From Sporisorium sorghi (taxonomy: Eukaryota; Basidiomycota; Ustilaginomycetes; Ustilaginales; Ustilaginaceae): a stretch of DNA of 36,678 nucleotides. Each line of letters begins with the position of its first letter. Position 1 is the first letter of the stretch. Below are positions 29,522 through 36,678 of this stretch, one piece after another. A program made the position numbers and the translations under genes. Location of the stretch: assembly GCA_023212695.1 (NCBI GenBank), contig JALCCG010000216.1, positions 1 through 36,678 on the forward strand. Direction: 5' to 3'. A model generated the notes under the pieces. That model was not told the DNA's origin and made no database searches. It saw nothing but the letters and a program-made list of their open reading frames with translations.

Positions 29522-30256
29522 CTTTTTTGTTTTTTTTTGGCCTTGTGGTGGGTTGTTGGTGTGTTTTTTTGGTGGGTTGTTTGGTTGTGTGTGTGTGTGT
29601 ATGTGTGTGTGTGTGTGTGCCTATTCCGAGTTGCGCGCTGCCGACGCGAATTGCTGTTGCAGGTGTGTGCTGAGGGAGGTGGTGATGGTAGTCTAACGTC
29701 TAGATGTCACAGCTGGCTATAAGACCGTATTTGGGGGAGGCGAGGCGATGCGAGGCGAAAATGGATGGATCGTTGAGTCGCTGAGTCGCTGAATCGCTGA
29801 ATCGCTGTGGATGAAGGCACAGCAATTTGGCGTCGCCTGTCTGGCATGCCCTAAAAATAATCGACGCGTCCCCCCCTCTTAGACTGGCAAAGTGCCGTGC
29901 CTCTCGACCCAAAACCTTGCCCAAAAAAGCGGGCATGACGCAACTCGCAAATCACTCACTCTCCGCATCTCATCTCGACACGACACGAGAGCTGTCACAT
30001 TGTGCTTTCATCGCCCGATTCGATTGACTCCTTGCGCAACGAAATCGGCGATTGGTCCTCTTGCGCTTCCACTCAACCGTGAATGACTTCTGCGGTCTAG
30101 GTTAACTTGCAGTATGCGGAAAGCAGCTCTTCTCTCACCTCGCAGACAGCTGAATACACCAGCACGAGCTTGATCGCTTCATCTACGACGTCAGCCAAGA
30201 TGGCTTTGCAAGCCAGCTAAAATAGACGTCTGCAGTGCGCCCCAAAACCCGCAAGC
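28999..30256. other. divergent region between ERG24 and XLF-like genes with poly(T) and GT repeats
   Basis: 1.26 kb without a supported gene. A GAC/GAT trinucleotide run lies at about 29049-29075. A T-rich block at 29465-29538 includes 38 consecutive T at 29484-29521. GT dinucleotides occur at about 29586-29618, and a 9-bp tandem repeat (GAATCGCTG or GAGTCGCTG) at about 29772-29806. A six-codon upstream ORF (ATG GCT ... TAA) lies at 30200-30220, 36 bases before the XLF-like start. Confidence 0.55.
29484..29521 (+). repeat. 38-base poly(T) homopolymer
   Basis: Uninterrupted T run by direct reading, flanked by shorter T runs broken by single G or C. It lies upstream of ERG24 and would be poly(A) on that strand; such dA:dT tracts exclude nucleosomes in fungal promoters. 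Confidence 0.9.
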
Positions 30257-31660
30257 ATGAGCCAAGCCGATCTTGGCCAGCTGAGCCTTCTCGAATGGTC
30301 CCAAGACCTCAACCGCGCCCTCCTTCAGCTTCCATTTCGCCCGTTGCGCTCAACTATACACGACCAGGCATGCTTTCTCTACAAGCTAGCCTTCTCTTCC
30401 TCACGCAAACAACTCGGGCTGCTCCTTCTCGACTGCGACGCTTGCTCCGCATTCTACGAGGGCCTACCCCTTCGTACCCTCGATCGTCGAACTCAACTTG
30501 ATCAGACAGCGGGCGAGACCAACACGGCGTCTCAAATTGACAATGACGCGCAGCGCCTGGCGCAGGTCATGGCAGCAATTCATCATGCAGTTGATCCACG
30601 CACAGCCCTCGACTCCTCGCTCAAGACCATCGTCGGCCTCGAGTCGACCCGCTTCTCCTCTTCGTTGTCCATCAGCGTCAAGTCCAAGCATGATGCTGTC
30701 CATCTCAACTTCAAGACCTCTTTCGACCTGGATCCGCTCGATCACGCTTCTTCAGCTAACTTGATTTCAACCCACGTCGTTCGACCGCTTCTCCATCTTG
30801 CCCGTGTGTTCGCGCAATCAGCTTCCCAACAGCTGCTCGACAGCATCTCTCAACACAGATCTTCCACAACGCAGCATGCCACCTCGAGCGACTCTCTGGA
30901 ACTCTTGAGGCGCTCCGCTATAGTCATTGCACGCCTTCCGATTGAGCAATTACACCCGCTCTCCGCACGCAGACACGAGGACAATGCGCTAGCACCAGTG
31001 GTCACCACGACCCCCGCACCCTTAACGACGACCGTCCTTGGAGACGACGACGACGACGACGACTCTGATATGGTCTTCTTCGGTCCTCCTGGACTGGGTG
31101 CTCCTCTCTTCCGACCGATGAAGCGCCGATCGCCACTGTCTCGAACAGTACAGCAGCGGTCAGCAAGCCCCACCTCGAGCGCCGGCTCCGAGGATGCAGA
31201 TCGCACCCTCACCGCGCCTCTTGCCTCGACAAAACGAACAAGTTCAGCGAATCTAGCGCTTGCCTCTTCTCCAAAAAGTTCGACGCATGCTGCCCACAAG
31301 CAAGATCACTCGGACACGAGCGACGAAGAGAGCTTGCCCATTGCTGGCATCTCGTCTAAAAACGACGCTCTCGTTAAACAACCTTCCTCCCCGCAGCCTG
31401 CAGGACCTAAGCGCGCTGCAAAGCGCGATTCACCAAGTGCGTCTCCAGCCTTCGAAAAGATTCCAGAGCTCACTCCTCCACCACCATCATTAGTACCAAC
31501 GTCGTCACAGATCAGCCCGTCCAGCAGCAATGCCTTGCGCGACGAGCAACAGCGTCGACGTCAGCAGATCGCAACCATCAAACGCGGCAACGCCCTAACC
31601 GCGCAAACCGACAATGCAGCTAGACCAGCCGCATCCACTCGCAAACGTGCTCGCTTCTGA
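30257..31660 (+). CDS. XLF/Nej1-like non-homologous end-joining factor
   Basis: 467 residues, single exon. The first 195 residues fit the XLF head and start of the coiled coil: LLEWSQDLNRALLQLPFRP, then FLYKLAFSSSRKQLGLLLLDCDACSAFYEGL (beta strands ending in the conserved LLTD.xxxWxE-like turn), then DSSLKTIVGLESTRF and VHLNFKTSFDLDPLD, and helix STHVVRPLLHLARVFAQSA. The remainder is disordered and Ser/Pro-rich with an Asp run (GDDDDDDDSD). The last residues TRKRARF form a basic patch ending in Phe, the layout of the Ku-binding motif at the tip of XLF proteins. XLF bridges XRCC4/Lif1-ligase IV and Ku in end joining. The family diverges fast, so this is a pattern match and not a homology proof. 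Confidence 0.6.
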   Translation: MSQADLGQLSLLEWSQDLNRALLQLPFRPLRSTIHDQACFLYKLAFSSSRKQLGLLLLDCDACSAFYEGLPLRTLDRRTQLDQTAGETNTASQIDNDAQRLAQVMAAIHHAVDPRTALDSSLKTIVGLESTRFSSSLSISVKSKHDAVHLNFKTSFDLDPLDHASSANLISTHVVRPLLHLARVFAQSASQQLLDSISQHRSSTTQHATSSDSLELLRRSAIVIARLPIEQLHPLSARRHEDNALAPVVTTTPAPLTTTVLGDDDDDDDSDMVFFGPPGLGAPLFRPMKRRSPLSRTVQQRSASPTSSAGSEDADRTLTAPLASTKRTSSANLALASSPKSSTHAAHKQDHSDTSDEESLPIAGISSKNDALVKQPSSPQPAGPKRAAKRDSPSASPAFEKIPELTPPPPSLVPTSSQISPSSSNALRDEQQRRRQQIATIKRGNALTAQTDNAARPAASTRKRARF

Positions 31661-32051
31661 CATGGTAGATCAGCTCTCTCTCATCTTGGATCCGAGGGAC
31701 TCTGGTCTTCTAGGCCTTTCGCTATGAAAGCGCTGTGTGCCAGCTTGTCATCTTGTGTGTGCTCGGCTCGACTCTTCGGCAAGGCAAGCTAGGCGGCATA
31801 CGATCGACAAACCCCTTCTACGCAATGTCGGCTTGCTCAGCTCAATGCCGCACGCGACAGCAAACTAGGATGACGTTAGAGATACCGACGATGATGACAA
31901 TAACAAGGACGATGACAACAGCAACAACAAAGAAGGACAAGAGCACTCTTGTCAACGTCGATCCTGCAGAGATGGCGATCGCTTTCTGAGACAGCAGTTC
32001 GCTGGTGCTTTGTTTGATCCGTCGCTCTTCCTCGTCAGAAAGACAACAGGC
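31661..32051. other. convergent intergenic region
   Basis: 390 bp between the XLF-like and PhyH-like 3' ends. A patch of ACGATGACA/ACAACA-type simple sequence lies near 31890-31935. No gene is seen. Confidence 0.5.
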
Positions 32052-33038
32052 TCACGGATCCTGGTCAAAATCGAACGAATTGCCATAGCCGGCACTGAGA
32101 TGATCGATCGTGTCGGAGTCGAACTTGGCAGGAACCGAGATACCCATGTTATTCTGCTCGGCAATGAGCTGCTTGAAGTCCTTTGGCATGTCGAGCGTCA
32201 TCCTCTGTCGATACCAGGGAGCAAAGTGGATCATGGCCAGCATGATGCGAATGTCGTCAGTCCTGTTGGGCATCCCCGCATGCCAGAGACGCAGATCGCG
32301 GACGACCACAGATCCCTTGGACACGGTCGGCTGAAGGGGCGGAGACACCTTTGAGCGGGCATCCAAGAGCTCTTGCTTGATCCTGCCAGAGGCGCGGTCG
32401 CCGTGCGCGCCTTCTTGGTCTTGGATCGACGTCGAGGTGTGCGTGCCCAGCCACAGCTGCGTGGATCCGTTGCGAGGCTCCATGTCGACCAAACCCACAT
32501 TCACGACGGTCGCAAAGGGGATCCTGGGATGGTCGAAGTCGGCGTCGACGTGGACGGGCTGGCCCTCTTCTGCTTTGACGGCAGCATTGCTAGAGATGAA
32601 CGAGACGGTAGGCTTGCCGCCCAAGTAAGCCGAGCTCAGACCGGTGGCCAAAGGGTTGAAGAAGATGGTGGGCGAAAAATGGTCCAGCTCGTAAGGTGGG
32701 CTCTGCTGCAGATTGCCCAGATTGTAGTTGAACGGGCCTTCGTTGCCTTTGGCAATGAGAGCACGGGTGTCGAGCTTCATACGCTCGTTGAGACGATCGA
32801 GTAGTTCAGGGTCGATGATGTCCTCCAACACCACGATGCCGTTCTGATGCAAGGCTTCGAGGGCGGTCTGGAGGTTTCGCTGAGAAAGCGTTCCCGAAGC
32901 CTTTTCGGATGTGTTTGGTCTGATGCTACGAATGCGGCCTGTTTGTGGCAGTACAGGTGCAGCGGCAGCGAGACCACGAGATGCGCGAAGGGTGCAGCAA
33001 CGCAAAGGGGAGAAGGCGGATAGCTGAGATGCAGGCAT
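32052..33038 (-). CDS. phytanoyl-CoA dioxygenase (PhyH) family Fe(II)/2-oxoglutarate oxygenase
   Basis: 328 residues, single exon. The PhyH fold begins at about 55 with LQTALEALHQNGIVVLEDIIDPELLDRL, a standard opening for the family. The iron site is visible: VHVDADF gives H163 and D165, and LRLWHAGMPNRTDDIR gives H253 with R264 as the likely 2-oxoglutarate ligand. NVGLVDMEPRNGSTQLWLGTH is the strand-turn motif common in these enzymes. Residues 1-45 are Arg/Ser/Ala-rich and nearly free of acids, compatible with a mitochondrial leader. Family members hydroxylate phytanoyl-CoA or diverse small molecules; the substrate cannot be told and no biosynthetic cluster surrounds it. Converges on the XLF-like gene. 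Confidence 0.85.
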   Translation of the reverse strand: MPASQLSAFSPLRCCTLRASRGLAAAAPVLPQTGRIRSIRPNTSEKASGTLSQRNLQTALEALHQNGIVVLEDIIDPELLDRLNERMKLDTRALIAKGNEGPFNYNLGNLQQSPPYELDHFSPTIFFNPLATGLSSAYLGGKPTVSFISSNAAVKAEEGQPVHVDADFDHPRIPFATVVNVGLVDMEPRNGSTQLWLGTHTSTSIQDQEGAHGDRASGRIKQELLDARSKVSPPLQPTVSKGSVVVRDLRLWHAGMPNRTDDIRIMLAMIHFAPWYRQRMTLDMPKDFKQLIAEQNNMGISVPAKFDSDTIDHLSAGYGNSFDFDQDP

Positions 33039-33487
33039 GGCTTGTGCAGGATGTTGCAGTACGTTGGGAAGGAGGTCAAAGATGATGGACGCGAAACCTT
33101 CAAAGAGAACTGGACTGCTTATAAGCGGGAACGCTGCTGCGAGCTAAGGTGTTTGTGGAAACCCACTCGGATGCTCAGAAGCTGACGGCCGTGCTGAGCC
33201 TGGTGCTCTGCCGGAGCTGCGAGCTAGCCACTCGACGAGACTGCCGTGGAGATACTCGGAACAGCGACCGGATTGCCGAACTTTCGGGATTCCGAGAATG
33301 TGGGGTGAAACTGTGGCTGCATCTCACCCAAGTTTCAATCGTTTGCGTTGAGCTCTATGTCCAAAGAGGGTGCCTCTCTTCAGTCAACAACAAGATTGAT
33401 GCAACAGACGGATGAATGAGACGTGGAATGTGTTGGCAGAGTGGCTGGATGAGTGTCTCGTTCAGCTGCAAGGCCCATCCGGGTGAG
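33039..33487. other. intergenic: PhyH-like promoter and 3' side of the transcription-factor gene
   Basis: 450 bp. Contains the upstream region of the PhyH-like gene on the minus strand. No further gene or repeat is seen. Confidence 0.5.
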
Positions 33488-35470
33488 CTAGGTAACGAAA
33501 CCATCATTCTGGGCCAGAGAAGCGCCTGCCCAGGCGAAGAATTCAAGATCGTCAAAGCCAAGCAATGGAGCAAGGTCGAACGACATGATTTCCTCGAATG
33601 GCGATGACAGCGAGGGCTGTTGTCCCTGAGCCATCTGGACTAGCGTCTCTGCAATGGAATCAGGAGAGCCCGGGACAGACGCCGAGGCTGGATCCAAGGT
33701 GTCGACGGCGGCGGCATCGAGCGATGAAGAACGCAATATACCGCCCAAGAAGCGCATGTAGCAATGTGCCGCTGTGCTTTCCACCACCGAAAGACGAGTA
33801 GCAGCGGAAATGCATGCGTAGATCCGGTAGCATTGCTGCAAGAGATGGGCGCCGTCGATAAAGGTGAACGTGTTCGAGAGCTCGGCGAGTCGAACCGCAA
33901 CGATCACCTGGTAAGAGGCTGCCACCCACATCGAGTTGTAGCAATACACCAGACGTTCGGCTGGCAGGCGTTGTGGGAATACTTCGAGGTAGGTACTGCA
34001 CGCCTCATACAGGTCCATGACGATGCCGGGTGTCCACTGGGACCTGGACTGGTGATGCAGGACGAGACCCAAGAGCTGCACGAGTGCATGGCTGACGTAG
34101 AGGCGTGACAGTTCCAGGCGAGGAATGGATGCTGATGACGAAAGGGCACTTGCCCACGTTTGCGACCAGGCTTGGATCTGCGACTTGCACTGCTCGACGT
34201 AGAAGAGCTCGTTCCCAGGCGGCAGCAGGCTGAACATATGACGATTCCGTCTGATGATGGTGCGCAGCTCGACCATCGACACCAAGGCGACGTCGGTGTA
34301 GTTGGCCAGAGGGTCTAGGTGCCATTCTCTGCACGACGACAAGAGGTCTTGCTCGGCCAAGATACTCTTACGACCGGTGTGCTGAGCTAGTGAAAACTCA
34401 TGCAGCCACAAGTTGAGCCAAGTCCTTTGAGCGTGACGCAGCTCGAGTTGCATAACTTGTGAAGCATGCGAATCGCAACGAGAAGACATGCACGCCTGCA
34501 GGTTAATCTCGCTAGCTACCCTGGCGGCATGCGAGAGGAGGGACCAGGATCTGTCTTCTCAAACATCTTCGGAAGGCGATTCAAAGGCTGCCAACAGCAA
34601 TAGCGCTTGTACGATCTCGACGGAGCGGAAGCCATACGTCAGGATGGCTGGGTACACCGTCTGATTGACGTGGTGGTCGAGCTGGCGAGCGATCGAGCCG
34701 TATTGGGGCTCTACGCGGGCCATGATGAAGCAAATGACGGAGAGGAGCGACTGCGACTTGGACAGAATGTAGTCGAACGTGCAAATGCCTGGATCAAAGT
34801 AAGCCAACGTCCTGCCAAACGTGTCCATGAAGCGATCAAACAGATGGAGCGCCTGGCGAGTGCTGACGATCTGCAGCTTGACCGGATCTAGCGTCGCATC
34901 GGTGTCGAGGTGATTGGCAAAAGTGAAGGAAGCGTTCGAGGCCCTTTGCTGTTCGAGGATGCTCCAAAAGAGGCGTTCGGCGCTTTCAAGGGGCAGCAAG
35001 CTGTCTGGTGGCCTGTGGTGGCCTGCGTTGGCTCTAACAACTTGAGGTGTACGAGCGGGAGAGCGCGAGATCAGCGAGCTCGAGGGAGGATCTGTTCGAC
35101 CCGCAGGATCCGGCTGAGAAGAGTCGTGACTGTTCGGAAGCGCTTGGTGCCAGGCGACGGTCGGAGACGCAGCAGAGTGATCGGTCGGGCGGCGGGGACT
35201 TCGGCTGTTCAGTTGGCGGCGAGCTGGAAGTGAAGCAGCATCAGCCGCCGCGTTTCGTTTGCTGACTGGTCTGCGGCAAGTCAAAGCTCGTCGCAGGCAT
35301 CGATCGCATATATCACTTTGCACGGTGGTACATCGCAGCTGGAAGTAAAGTAGAAAACACGCAGGTCAGCAAGAGGCGAGCGACAGTCTGTCGAACAGGC
35401 AGGAACGTACTTTTTTGTCACGACATGAGTAGCATGCGAGTCACTTCTGTTCGTACAAGCCATGGCTCAT
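33488..35470 (-). pseudogene. Zn2Cys6 fungal transcription factor interrupted by two in-frame TGA codons
   Basis: Model: exon 1 35470-35411, intron 35410-35339, exon 2 35338-33488; 637 codons if both TGAs are read through. The zinc cluster is split by the intron: ACYSCRDKK joins LRCTTVQSDICDRC and LRRALTC, giving CX2CX6CX7CX2CX6C. A basic, Ser/Pro-rich linker follows, then the middle homology region of fungal factors (LFDRFMDTFGRTLAYFD; YGFRSVEIVQALLLLAAF; DRSWSLLSHAARVASEINLQ). An acidic, hydrophobic end fits an activation domain. TGA at 35441-35443 lies three codons before the first zinc Cys, and TGA at 34559-34561 lies just before EDRSW, where relatives often have Trp. No frameshift or deletion accompanies them. 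It is either a recent pseudogene, a readthrough product or sequence error; the frame upstream of the first TGA begins ATG at 35470. Confidence 0.7.
35339..35410 (-). other. intron inside the zinc-cluster coding sequence
   Basis: 72 nt; donor GTACGT, branch candidate GCTGACC, acceptor TTACTTCCAG. Splicing restores all six zinc-binding cysteines in the correct spacing, strong support for the model. Confidence 0.85.
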
Positions 35471-36211
35471 CTTGGCGATGTATGAAGGTGACGGAAAGCC
35501 AGATACGATGCAGGCAGCACCATCTTGTCGAAGAACAGACGAGCCTCGGACTAGCGAAAGAGCATCTCGGAACGCCGAGTATCGCAGATCTAACAGCAAA
35601 GAAGTTTAGCCTCATCGCGAGCTGGCCTTCTCGCGGTCACCTCGGCTGGAACAGAAAGAAGGGTTCCGTCCAGTACGGACGGAGGTTTGAACATGTTTGA
35701 TGATCGACGATGCCGATCTTCCATTCATGCCAGGAACAGGTTGCAACACTATCATTGAACTCGAGATGCCCATAGTCGCGTGTTGAAGCTGGTCGACGGT
35801 CCTCCTTGAGCCTCGACAACGCTGACCTGCCGAGCATCACGCTAAATTAAATTACTGTAGCTGCCTCCTCTTCCTGATCAGTCTTCCGAGCTTTCGTTGC
35901 GTCCGGTGTCGACCGGTGCGTGCAGCCAAGAGCGAAAGTGGGAAAAGAGGTCAGGACACGCAAGGCCCCGACACTTCTGGAAGAGCATCATAGGATTTAT
36001 TTTGCCTGATGCCTTATACGATCATGATCTGCAGTCGAGTACGGTAGCGCGATTTTTGATGGATCGCGCTCGCTCTCGCTTGTTCTATTCGCCACGCCAC
36101 CGAAGAGACGTGCTGTGCTGAACTTGTCCAAGCTGTTAGTTTCACCATGTTGGCGAGCGGAGCTTCAACGGTCCAGACCCTTATGCAGTACTTAGTGAGG
36201 TTTTGAGCGAC

Positions 36212-36472
36212 GAGCCGAGTACGCGGCTCGCCGTTGTTGCAACACTTCTCGAGGCGTGGAACCGTGTCAGTGAGCTGCGTACTCGGCTCGCGATCCCCCT
36301 GCAGATCTCACTCAAGATCTTGCCCGATCACTGAGAATGAGCAAGATCTCACATCAAAAAGGGTTTGAAAACTCCGAGAGCTGAGCTGTGTTGTTGAGCC
36401 GCGTACCTGGCTCCAAACTACCTCCTGCGCTCTCATGCACTCGACTCGCTTAATGAGCCGCGTACCCGGCTC
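36212..36472. repeat. four copies of an 18-nt imperfect palindrome (GAGCC-N8-GGCTC)
   Basis: Copies at 36212-36229, 36272-36289, 36396-36413 and 36455-36472. All begin GAGC and end GGCTC with GTAC near the centre, for example GAGCCGCGTACCCGGCTC. Copies differ at two to four bases, several of which keep the arms pairing or nearly so. Spacing is 60, 124 and 59 bp, all close to multiples of 60. Confidence 0.85.
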
Positions 36473-36554
36473 GTTTGGTTGCTCAAAACCTACTTGCCTT
36501 TGCTGAATTTCGCATGTAATGTGTATCACGTAGATGTGGAATTCATGTAGGTGT

Positions 36555-36615
36555 GGAACTGACCAGCTCTGAGGGCCGTTGGATTTTCGCATTTTTGGAT
36601 GGCCCTCAGGGCTGG
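36555..36615 (+). repeat. right copy of end repeat with internal hairpin
   Basis: 36555-36591 matches 5-41 in inverted orientation without mismatch. CCAGCTCTGAGGGCC (36563-36577) and GGCCCTCAGGGCTGG (36601-36615) are inverted repeats with one mismatch, and GGATTTT(C/T)GCA is repeated on each side. Confidence 0.9.
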
Positions 36616-36678
36616 TGGATTTTTGCAATTTTGGAATTTTCAGGCAGCAGCTCCACTATATTTCTCTGACATGGAGAA

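Larger units (their letters stand above)
35471..36678. other. gene-free right flank with palindromic repeats and end repeat
   Basis: 1.2 kb without a supported gene. It holds four copies of an 18-nt palindrome (36212-36472), a hairpin-forming repeat at 36563-36615 and the inverted copy of the left-end repeat (36555-36591). Confidence 0.6.

Noticed and set aside
29447..29722. ORFs across the poly(T)/GT tract
   Set aside because: They encode only Phe and Val/Cys runs from simple sequence.
33488..35470. Selenocysteine or a changed genetic code as explanation of the TGA codons
   Set aside because: Most other genes in the window use TGA as their normal stop, and no selenocysteine element is apparent.
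35418..35615. 65-residue minus-strand ORF overlapping the transcription-factor start
   Set aside because: It is out of frame with the zinc cluster and has no pattern of its own.
1..36678. The whole window as one mobile element bounded by inverted repeats
   Set aside because: The interior is a typical set of fungal housekeeping genes with no transposase, capsid or replication genes.
1..36678. tRNA, rRNA, CRISPR arrays
   Set aside because: No recognisable tRNA B-box with a matching cloverleaf, no rRNA sequence and no regular direct-repeat/spacer array was found by eye; a covariance-model scan would be decisive.

Overview
This window reads as nuclear DNA of a basidiomycete, most likely a smut fungus or its yeast relatives (Ustilaginales: Ustilago, Sporisorium or Pseudozyma type). 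The support is long GC-rich open reading frames with C- and G-ending codons, very few and short introns (72-98 nt, GTAAGT-like donors, CTGAC-like branch points), CT-rich leaders, and simple-sequence tracts between genes. The species call is inference. The two ends carry an inverted copy of the same repeat, so the window may be a whole contig that stopped in dispersed repeats.

Layout, left to right. 1-1593 has no gene and holds the left repeat. A J-domain protein (1594-2343) is followed with a 4-base ATGA overlap by an uncharacterised acidic protein (2340-3134). After a gene-free stretch with a 30-base G run comes a Golgi-type GT31-like glycosyltransferase (4411-6120). It converges on a Loa1/Vps66-like lysophospholipid acyltransferase (6261-7316). 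Next are a FAR1-type zinc-finger protein with a polyglutamine tract and a terminal zinc knuckle (7676-9418), and a Vtc1-like DUF202 membrane protein (10130-10846). A three-KH RNA-binding protein with one intron (11655-13104) follows.

The central part is the accessory-looking section. A 1235-residue P-loop NTPase with a C-terminal Mrr-like nuclease motif (13545-17252, minus) is divergent from a degenerate histidine-kinase-like gene with a reading-frame break (17726-19724, plus). They share a 473-bp promoter containing paired palindromes.

The right half is mostly housekeeping. It has an RCC1-repeat, probably mitochondrial protein (20255-22066), an ataxin-10-domain protein (24036-26201), EMC7 (26277-27178), sterol C-14 reductase ERG24 (27694-28998), an XLF/Nej1-like end-joining factor (30257-31660) and a phytanoyl-CoA-dioxygenase-family enzyme (32052-33038). 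Last is a Zn2Cys6 transcription factor (33488-35470) interrupted by two in-frame TGA codons but otherwise intact. The last 1.2 kb holds four copies of an 18-nt palindrome and the right end repeat.

The genes do not form one pathway. Functional themes are ER and lipid biology (EMC7, ERG24, Loa1-like, GT31-like), vacuolar or phosphate biology (Vtc1-like), RNA control (KH) and DNA repair (XLF-like). No tRNA, rRNA, CRISPR array or clear transposon was seen.
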